From contig JAHHIC010000094.1 of assembly GCA_019359035.1 (NCBI GenBank), forward strand, positions 62,001-126,000: a stretch of DNA of 64,000 nucleotides, read 5' to 3'. This document shows positions 57,771-64,000 of this stretch, one piece after another (the first letter of the stretch is position 1; each line of letters begins with the position of its first letter). The position numbers were made by a program, and so were the translations under genes. This DNA comes from Scytonematopsis contorta HA4267-MV1 (GTDB lineage Bacteria > Cyanobacteriota > Cyanobacteriia > Cyanobacteriales > Nostocaceae). The notes beneath the pieces were generated by a model. That model searched no databases, was not told where the DNA came from, and saw nothing but the letters and a program-made list of their open reading frames with translations.

Positions 57771-57808
57771 AAAATAAATTTACACATTTGGGATGCTCCC
57801 TTTTATTT

Positions 57809-57851
57809 CCCCCCTTCCCTACAAGGGAAGGGGGGTAGGGGGGTTAGGTCT
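57809..57851. repeat. CCCCCCTTCCCT hairpin with TTAGGTCT tail, second copy
   Basis: Near-identical to 7878-7920: CCCCCCTTCCCTACAAGGGAAGGGGGG with a TAGGGGGGTTAGGTCT tail. It lies 38 bp from the GH65 stop and so sits at the 3' end of a minus-strand gene, as does the first copy. Confidence 0.85.
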
Positions 57852-57888
57852 GCGTGTTCTAATTACCTGAAAACTGTTGTAAATTTAT

Positions 57889-60249
57889 TCACATGACGGC
57901 CTGCTGCAAAATCTCTTGATGTTCATCATGACTTATCTCAACATGTGAATCTTCCTCTATTTGGGTATTAGAATCAAATTCATACCATTGATTACGCCAT
58001 TGCAATTTAAATTTAAGTCGCGTCCAATTTGGGGGTAAATTTGGATGAGCGACGGGACCGTTTTCTGTGATACTAACACCACCAAAACCAAAAACTATAG
58101 CTTGCCAAACTCCTCCTGCACTAGCAGCATGAATTCCTTCTGCTGCGTTACGTCGGGTATCTTCTAAGTCTACCAATGCTGCTCGCATAAAATGGGTATA
58201 GGCTTCTTCTGTTTTACCTAACTCGCAAGCTACAAGAGCGTGAATTGCAGGACTTAAGGAAGAACCATAAGCGTGGTCTGTACGAGGGGTGTAGTAGTCC
58301 CAATTGCTTGTTTTCGTTTTTTGGTCAAAGCGAGACCGCAATAAATATAAAAGCATCAAAACATCAGCTTGTTTAAGAATTTGGGTTTGGTTTGTACTTT
58401 CTACTCCCAAAATCGCCTGCATTGATGTGGTACGGTCTGCAAAATTAGCTAAATTAACATCTTCTAGCTGGAAAAATCCCTCAAATTGCTCAATTAAACC
58501 AGTTTCTGGGTCTTGGTTAACATGTAAACCAGAAGCTATTTCTACCCACCGTTGTAAGCGTACAGGAAGAATATTCAGTTGTTCGCGTAGTTTAGAATAC
58601 TTGCTGGGATGATTTTTTAATAGCCAATTCCATACTTCCAACGCAGTTTCTAAGTGCCACTGCACCATTATATTGGTAAAGGCATTATTATCTACGTGGT
58701 CGTGGTTCTCATCAGGACCGATGACATCACGGATATCATAAGATTGACGTTCTAGATTCCACTCAACTCGACTTTCCCAAAATACCGCTGTATCTAAGAT
58801 AATTTCTGCACCATAATCGCGCATCCAAGTATCATCACCAGTGCTTTTCCAGTAATTCCAAACAGCGTAAGCAACGTCGGTAGTGATATGTACTTCAATA
58901 TCACCACACCAAATACGAATTACTCCACCATCTGAAGTAGGAACCCAGCGAGGTGTAACTTCATCCCCTGTTGTGGCACTTTCCCAAGCATACATTGCTC
59001 CGTTCAAGCCTAATTCTTGTGCTTTTCGACGCGCTCCCCCTAAAGTATGGTAACGGTAGGTGAGTAAATTACGCGCTAGTGCTGGTTGAGTATACGTTAA
59101 TAAAGGCAGAACAAATATTTCAGTATCCCAAAAAATATGTCCACGATAGGGATATCCAGAGAGAGTTTTGGGAGCGATACTCACACGGTCGTCGTGATGG
59201 GGTGCAGCAGAGAGTAACTGAAATATATTGTAGCGAATGCTTAATTGAGCGTTTTCGTCACCTTCGACCTGGACATCACAATTTTGCCAGACTCTATCCC
59301 AAGCTGCGATGTGAGCTGCTAGCAAAGTTATGTAACTGGGTGCGGTATCAAGATGTTTTAACGCTAACTCTAATGGGGTTTGCGTTTCTCGTGATGTGAA
59401 TACAGTTACGATTTTCTCGACTACAACTTTTTGGCCCCTGGTGAGGAAATGGGGAGTGGGGAGTGGGGAGTGGGGAGTTGCAAATTGCGAATTGGGAGGT
59501 GGGGTGGAGGATTGTGAGAAATTACCTTCTTCTCCCTTTGTTCCTTTTTCTCCCTCTTCTTTTCCTTGTTTGTGTTGATTTTTGTTTTTTGCTTCTTCTG
59601 TGATAACTAATTTTGAGGCTATACCCAGCTGAATATGGGATTGTAGTGTTTGGCTGTGCAACCAACTGGTATTATTTATGCTACCCTCGTTCAGGGTGTT
59701 CCAATGTTCAATACCTTGTGTATCTGGTTCTGCTACAAATCCACCTTCAATTTCAATTTCACCTTCAAAATCAATTGAGGTAATTTCACAACGAATTGCT
59801 AATGTATGCTCGTCTGAGAGGCTTACAAAGCGCTCAAAGTGAAATTCTAAAGTGTCACCTTTGGGGGATTGCCAACGTATGTCGCGACTAATTAATCCTA
59901 AGCGTAAGTCTAACCGACGCTCGTACTTGAGAATCTCGCCATTATGGAGAGAGAAGCTTTCTCCAGCTATTTTGATTTTTAGGGGTAACCAATTGGGACA
60001 GTTGACAAGTTCTGTATAACCGATGGGAACGTCGTCATATAATCCGTGAATCAATGTTGCTGTACATTCTTGGGGGTAACCCTCTTCAAAAGTACCTCGC
60101 GTTCCCAGATAACCATTACCGAGGCTAAAAACGGTCTCTTTGTGATGCAATACGGAAGGGTTAAACTCCGTTTCGATAATTTGCCAGCCAAAAGTGTCAA
60201 TCATCTGCTGGGTTTGTTTACAATTGTAATCAGAAGATATGTTGAGCAT
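57889..60249 (-). CDS. Glycoside hydrolase family 65 phosphorylase/hydrolase
   Basis: 786 residues. An N-terminal beta-sandwich (about 1-330) precedes the catalytic (alpha/alpha)6 barrel (about 340-720) and a C-terminal beta domain. The general acid lies in DVIGPDENHDH (E514). Segments such as RGHIFWDTEIFVLPL and DHAYGSSLSPAIHALVA are typical of maltose, trehalose and kojibiose phosphorylases. Which disaccharide is used cannot be said. Residues about 220-270 include a Lys/Glu-rich stretch and a heptamer-derived [13 protein letters not shown] segment between N-terminal strands. Start ATG 60249. Confidence 0.9.
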   Translation of the reverse strand: MLNISSDYNCKQTQQMIDTFGWQIIETEFNPSVLHHKETVFSLGNGYLGTRGTFEEGYPQECTATLIHGLYDDVPIGYTELVNCPNWLPLKIKIAGESFSLHNGEILKYERRLDLRLGLISRDIRWQSPKGDTLEFHFERFVSLSDEHTLAIRCEITSIDFEGEIEIEGGFVAEPDTQGIEHWNTLNEGSINNTSWLHSQTLQSHIQLGIASKLVITEEAKNKNQHKQGKEEGEKGTKGEEGNFSQSSTPPPNSQFATPHSPLPTPHFLTRGQKVVVEKIVTVFTSRETQTPLELALKHLDTAPSYITLLAAHIAAWDRVWQNCDVQVEGDENAQLSIRYNIFQLLSAAPHHDDRVSIAPKTLSGYPYRGHIFWDTEIFVLPLLTYTQPALARNLLTYRYHTLGGARRKAQELGLNGAMYAWESATTGDEVTPRWVPTSDGGVIRIWCGDIEVHITTDVAYAVWNYWKSTGDDTWMRDYGAEIILDTAVFWESRVEWNLERQSYDIRDVIGPDENHDHVDNNAFTNIMVQWHLETALEVWNWLLKNHPSKYSKLREQLNILPVRLQRWVEIASGLHVNQDPETGLIEQFEGFFQLEDVNLANFADRTTSMQAILGVESTNQTQILKQADVLMLLYLLRSRFDQKTKTSNWDYYTPRTDHAYGSSLSPAIHALVACELGKTEEAYTHFMRAALVDLEDTRRNAAEGIHAASAGGVWQAIVFGFGGVSITENGPVAHPNLPPNWTRLKFKLQWRNQWYEFDSNTQIEEDSHVEISHDEHQEILQQAVM
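59448..59500. repeat. GGGGAGT array inside the GH65 coding sequence
   Basis: About four GGGGAGT units and a run of AATTGCGAATT-like sequence lie inside the minus-strand frame, encoding part of a variable loop ([16 protein letters not shown]) near residues 252-267. The gene stays in frame. Confidence 0.9.
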
Positions 60250-60745
60250 GAGGAAATCACACCTATAATGTAAGCTTGTGGCGATGAAAAAAAACTAAAA
60301 GACTTCAAAATACAGGCACGAAAATGATAATTCCCCTCTTGTTAACTGTTGAAACTGCTCTGCGGTCTCTACGGTTGAGAGGGGAATTTGTGTACAATTT
60401 TTTATGATTTTTTAATCCCCCTATAGATAGGTTTTCGCAAAAAACAGATTAAAAATTGATAAAAGCAAAAAAATATAAAATTTGATATATTTCGTCATAA
60501 AAGTTACAAAAAAATATCTTTGAGTGAGTGCTTGCTTTTTATGATAATAGTATTGAACAAATTAATACAATTCTCTCAAAATTTATCTCAGCTTATCAGG
60601 ACTTTCATACCACCAAAGATGATTGACTGTACTGTGTTATATAATGTTCGATTAAACACTTGTAATCAGGTTCGTAGTTGCGCTTTAGCGCTGTTGACAG
60701 CAGCCAAATTTTCTAAAAATTACCAATAAGTTAATTTTCTAGCAC
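60250..60745. other. Intergenic region, nothing clear
   Basis: About 495 bp, divided between the GH65 promoter and the 3' end of the FAD protein. It has TTGTTAACTG / CTCTTGTTAAC-like short motifs and an AATTCCCCTC...GAGGGGAATT inverted repeat near 60328-60390. A 69-codon frame at 60520 has no ribosome site and atypical composition. Confidence 0.4.
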
Positions 60746-61951
60746 TTACTGTTGGATTTCATTCATCGAAAATTGTTTCATAAATGCCTTATCAATCCAG
60801 TCTTTCCAGTACCACAGCAGTTGATGAGGTGGTAAAGTCAAACTACCCCTTATAGCAATAGCCTTTCCGTCTCCTGTACCAATCAAGCTTAAATACTGTT
60901 TTTGGGGTCTATAAGTAGTGAGAGGTTTTCCGCATAAATATCTGTTTAAGTTCTCAAACAGCGGTTTACCCTGTCTAACAGCAAACACCCCCGCTTTGGG
61001 AAGAGGATGATTAAACATACTGGCAATATCACCAGCAGCAAATACATTGGGATGAGATAAAGACTGTAAAGCATCGTTTACTAAAATAAAACCTTGTTCA
61101 TCTGTCTTTATTTCTGTTGCTTTTACCCATTGCGGTGCAGAAGCTTGTGTTACCCAAAAAATTTTGTTGCACTCTAAGGTTAAACCAGACTGACAAATAA
61201 TCTCAAATTTTAACGAAGAATTAGGGGTGAGATTTTTTTGTTCTATTCGACTAACATTTTCTCCTAAATGCAGTTTAATACCACGAGAAAGCAAAACCTT
61301 TTTCAGGTTATTTCCTGCTGATGGGTGATAACTGGGCATTAATTGAGTATCCCGACCCAATAAATGAATCTCTAACATACCTTGATTATTTCTCAGTAGA
61401 TTAGCTTGCATCGAAAGCGCTAATTCTACACCTCCAGCCCCAGCACCAACAATTGCAATCCTCATGGTTTCTGTAGTAGATGAAAATTCTCTACAAATTT
61501 CATACCAATGTTCTAGTAGTTTTGCTATAGGTTTTGCTTTGATTGCATATTCCGCCGCACCAAGTACATCTAAAGTCGTGGGATTGCTGCCAATATCAAC
61601 CGATAACATGTCAAAATTTATTTCTTTACCACTTTGACAAATAACTTTGTTGTTTGCTAAATCAATTCCCGTGACTCTCTCTATATATAATTTTGCTCCA
61701 GCAAATTGGGATAATGGTTTTAAATCTATATGGCATTCATCATGAGTATAAAATCCTGCTATATGCCCTGGTAACATTCCGGAATAAGGTGTCTGGGCAA
61801 TATCGCTAATTAAACTCAAATTTAATCCAGGTATAGGTTTTTTGCCAAACATCAACAAAGCAATGGCATGGCTGTGACCACCACCAACTAATACTAAGTT
61901 TGTATTTTTTAATTTTGGGTTTTGACTTTTCAAAGCTTCTCCAATTTGCAT
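60746..61951 (-). CDS. FAD-dependent oxidoreductase (SelD-associated type)
   Basis: 401 residues, pyridine-nucleotide disulfide oxidoreductase fold. It begins with LKNTNLVLVGGGHSHAIALL (FAD-binding), has the second dinucleotide motif IAIVGAGAGGVELALSM near 160, and the FAD motif NVFAAGDIASMFN near 280. Segments such as PYSGMLPGHIAGFY match the N-terminal oxidoreductase domain that many cyanobacteria fuse to selenide-water dikinase (SelD). Here the SelD part is absent. It may be a type-2 NADH dehydrogenase-like enzyme. Start ATG 61951. Confidence 0.83.
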   Translation of the reverse strand: MQIGEALKSQNPKLKNTNLVLVGGGHSHAIALLMFGKKPIPGLNLSLISDIAQTPYSGMLPGHIAGFYTHDECHIDLKPLSQFAGAKLYIERVTGIDLANNKVICQSGKEINFDMLSVDIGSNPTTLDVLGAAEYAIKAKPIAKLLEHWYEICREFSSTTETMRIAIVGAGAGGVELALSMQANLLRNNQGMLEIHLLGRDTQLMPSYHPSAGNNLKKVLLSRGIKLHLGENVSRIEQKNLTPNSSLKFEIICQSGLTLECNKIFWVTQASAPQWVKATEIKTDEQGFILVNDALQSLSHPNVFAAGDIASMFNHPLPKAGVFAVRQGKPLFENLNRYLCGKPLTTYRPQKQYLSLIGTGDGKAIAIRGSLTLPPHQLLWYWKDWIDKAFMKQFSMNEIQQ

Positions 61952-62052
61952 TTTTTTAATTAAATAATTATAAAAGTATTATTCTAAACTAAGACTTATT
62001 TTTTTATATGATATGAAATCAAGATATATAAGTTGAATACTAAAGGTTTTAT

Positions 62053-62883
62053 ATGTCAGCTAGGAATGTAGCAAAAACTAGAATATGGTTAATATTTACA
62101 AGTATTATATTTTCTATTATATTAGCGGCTATCCGGAATATTTTTACAAATTTTAAAATAAATTTAATAGATGAAAAAATCATATATATTGTTAAAACTT
62201 TAATTAATATTTTAAAATGCGTATGCTTATTGTCTGTAATAATTATTGCTTATAATACTGTGAAAATTGCCTGCATAAGAAGTAAAATCTTCTTAGCCGA
62301 ATATTCAATACCGAGAGTATTAAACCAGGGAGAAAATAAATCAAGATTATACGAGTCATGGGAAGTACGTTTAAAAATGGCAAAGATACAGTTAGACAAT
62401 CAACTAGACAATCAAGATAGGGAAACCCACTTGGGTGCTCTTGATGATTTATCACCAATTGTCAAGGATTTTTCGCAAAAATGTACAGAAGTTGACCCCG
62501 AGTCGGAGCAACTCGATTTGAGTTATATGGATATGAGAGGAGCAAACCTATGTGAAGCCAATTTGCAAGGTAGTAATCTCTATCAAACCCAACTCCAAGG
62601 AGCTAACCTCAACCGTGCTAATCTTAGTCGAGCAATTTTGACTGCTGCTAATTTGAATGGTGCAAATCTAATGGGAGCTAACCTGAAGCAAGCTATTTTG
62701 TCTGCAGCAAATTTAGAAGGAGCTAATCTAACAGAAGCTAATTTGGACGGAGCGAACCTCTTTTTAGCAAACCTAACTGGTGCAAACCTAACTGGTGCTT
62801 CTTTGCATCAGACAAATTTTAGAGAAGCAAGGGTGGGTGGGGAGTGGAGAGTGGGGAGTGGGGAGATGGGGGTGGTTGAATAA
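62053..62883 (+). CDS. Pentapeptide-repeat membrane protein
   Basis: 276 residues. Two transmembrane helices (about 12-32 and 50-75) precede a coiled region and a pentapeptide-repeat domain (about 160-260) with A(D/N)LxG units such as MRGANLCEANLQGSNL, which should form a right-handed beta-helix. The last 20 residues (VGGEWRVGSGEMGVVE) are translated heptamer repeat, so the true domain end was lost or replaced. A related gene follows 120 bp later. Start ATG 62053. Role unknown. Confidence 0.85.
   Translation: MSARNVAKTRIWLIFTSIIFSIILAAIRNIFTNFKINLIDEKIIYIVKTLINILKCVCLLSVIIIAYNTVKIACIRSKIFLAEYSIPRVLNQGENKSRLYESWEVRLKMAKIQLDNQLDNQDRETHLGALDDLSPIVKDFSQKCTEVDPESEQLDLSYMDMRGANLCEANLQGSNLYQTQLQGANLNRANLSRAILTAANLNGANLMGANLKQAILSAANLEGANLTEANLDGANLFLANLTGANLTGASLHQTNFREARVGGEWRVGSGEMGVVE
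62831..62876. repeat. GGGGAGT array at 3' end of pentapeptide gene
   Basis: About five irregular GGGGAGT units in the last codons of the pentapeptide gene, encoding Gly/Glu/Trp/Val/Ser residues before its TAA. Confidence 0.85.
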
Positions 62884-63004
62884 AAAGGATAAATAGTCAG
62901 ATATATTTCTTTGAGATGAAATATTTTTACGCTTACAAATGCTATACTTTTTTTCCCAATGCTCGCGGTAAACATTCTGTATATATATAAGGAACAATTG
63001 CGCT

Positions 63005-64000
63005 ATGTCTGCCAAAAAGACAGACGTTATCAAGAATTCTTTCACTACGATAACGGTTATATTTACTGCTTCATTAATTTTAATTATTTTGGCATTTGCC
63101 AATATCCGGGGTTTGTCAACTCAGGAAAAAGTTGAATATGGCTTTAAAACATTGACCTCGACTACGGCTGTTTATATTGGTTTGGGTATAATGTTGAATG
63201 CTTACTACTCCGCCAAACGAGCAGAAGAAATTACAAATAATACTATTGAAATTCAAAAAAATACTGAGGTTGGACTAAGAAACTTACAACTGAACCGCGA
63301 GAAGTTACTTGCACAGCGCTTTTTAGGGGCGATTGAGCAATTAGGGAATGAGAAAATAGAAGTTCGTACTGGGGCTATTTATGTTTTAGAACGAGTAGCG
63401 CAAGATTGCCCCAAAGAACACTGGACTATTATGGAAATCCTCACTGCGTTTGTGCGAGAAAATTCTCCTGTGACACAGCAGGAAGAGCAAACTGAGGAAT
63501 CTTTTTTCTCTGAGGAAACCCAAGGTAGTAATTTACTTGCAGAATTACCCAAAATTCGTACCGACATTCAAGCTGCTTTGACTGCGATTGCTAGAAGAAA
63601 TATTGATAAAGACCCCGAAAATCAAAAACTGGATTTAAGTAGTACGGATATTAGATGGGCTGATTTACAAGGTGCTAAACTTCGTGGGGTAGACCTGCGT
63701 TTTGCTAATCTTAGTGGTGCAGACCTTAGGGACGCTGACCTTAGTAATGCGGAATTAGAATGTGCGAAATTTGTTGACACTATTCTCTATGAAGTTAATT
63801 TCCACGCAGCCAATTTACGGGGAGCTAACCTGAAAAACGCTAGCTTACATAAAGCTATACTGTCAGAGACGAATTTGCGTTTTTCTAACTTAAGTAGCGC
63901 AAATTTATCTGGAGCCAATTTGGTCGGTGCAAATCTTTATAAGGCTAGTTTACAAAGCGCAAACCTAAAAGTTGCTAATTTGAAGAACGCAAAATTATAT
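63005..64000 (+). CDS. Pentapeptide-repeat membrane protein, partial at window end
   Basis: An open frame of 332 codons from ATG 63005 that runs off the window end without a stop. TM helices lie at about 13-32 and 52-72. A central helical region (about 85-150) includes LGAIEQLGNEKIEVRTGAIYVLERVAQD, which is like a domain often found before pentapeptide repeats. A pentapeptide beta-helix starts at about 212 (LDLSSTDIRWADLQGAKLRG). It resembles the previous gene in layout but is more complete. Function unknown. Confidence 0.85.
   Translation, partial: MSAKKTDVIKNSFTTITVIFTASLILIILAFANIRGLSTQEKVEYGFKTLTSTTAVYIGLGIMLNAYYSAKRAEEITNNTIEIQKNTEVGLRNLQLNREKLLAQRFLGAIEQLGNEKIEVRTGAIYVLERVAQDCPKEHWTIMEILTAFVRENSPVTQQEEQTEESFFSEETQGSNLLAELPKIRTDIQAALTAIARRNIDKDPENQKLDLSSTDIRWADLQGAKLRGVDLRFANLSGADLRDADLSNAELECAKFVDTILYEVNFHAANLRGANLKNASLHKAILSETNLRFSNLSSANLSGANLVGANLYKASLQSANLKVANLKNAKLY

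Noticed and set aside
60520-60729. 69-residue plus-strand frame
   Set aside because: No ribosome binding site, no domain, and a composition like translated intergenic DNA.

Overview
The window reads as chromosomal DNA of a filamentous, probably heterocyst-forming cyanobacterium (Nostocales). The evidence is petN, a Psb32-type photosystem II repair protein, an SbtA/SbtB-like bicarbonate transport pair, families that are largely cyanobacterial (DUF2808, DUF4346, DUF1400, DUF4058), HIP1 octamers GCGATCGC (13139, 26224, 44332), an rnpB gene with an AT-rich short-repeat insertion, and very many short tandem repeats of heptamers such as GGGGAGT, GGGGAAT and GGGTAAT. I see no transposase, phage genes, CRISPR array, rRNA or tRNA.

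Layout. 0.5-5.5 kb: exonuclease, MarR regulator, ankyrin protein, small membrane proteins, petN and a PsiE-family protein. 5.9-9.1 kb: proton-translocating transhydrogenase operon pntA1-pntA2-pntB on the minus strand. 9.7-13.3 kb: a DUF2808 protein, then the conserved block rpmH-rnpA-PH domain-yidC-khpB. 13.8-18.1 kb: a histidine kinase, msrA, an SbtA/SbtB-like pair and thioredoxin. 18.1-25.3 kb: a hydrolase, fabG, a WecA/TagO-type transferase, a CIRCE-controlled groEL without groES, and corA. 25.3-30.9 kb: rnpB and rnc side by side, an oxidoreductase, a hybrid-looking sensor kinase and a RibD-C reductase. 30.9-41 kb: a Ser/Thr kinase fused to a periplasmic-binding domain, a FemAB-like protein, DUF4346, Psb32, a GH5 cellulase with CBM2, and a divergent histidine kinase/response regulator pair. 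42-52.8 kb: envelope and polysaccharide functions (acyltransferase, sugar-phosphate transferase, ABC exporter, galE), surE, an M28 peptidase and a PhyH-like oxygenase. 53-64 kb: DUF4058, a DUF1400 hydrolase, a small ribbon-helix-helix module, a GH65 phosphorylase, a SelD-type FAD protein and two tandem pentapeptide-repeat membrane proteins, the last cut by the window end.

Functional themes are RNA processing (rnpA and rnpB, rnc), membrane protein insertion (yidC, khpB), redox balance (pnt, trx, msrA), inorganic carbon uptake, cell-surface glycan synthesis and several sensory kinases.

The most unusual signal is in the repeats. The 7-bp unit GGGGAGT is free of stop codons in all six frames. 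Because 7 is not a multiple of 3, a long array encodes one heptapeptide per strand whatever the frame. Arrays have entered coding sequence in at least four genes: M28 peptidase, GH65, the RibD-like reductase 3' end and a pentapeptide protein 3' end. At several loci two arrays lie in inverted orientation and could form long snap-back stems, including around rnpB and across the start codon of the M28 gene. Two copies of a two-tier hairpin element (about 170 bp) each abut an unrelated tandem array whose unit contains the element's terminal AGCC/GGCT.
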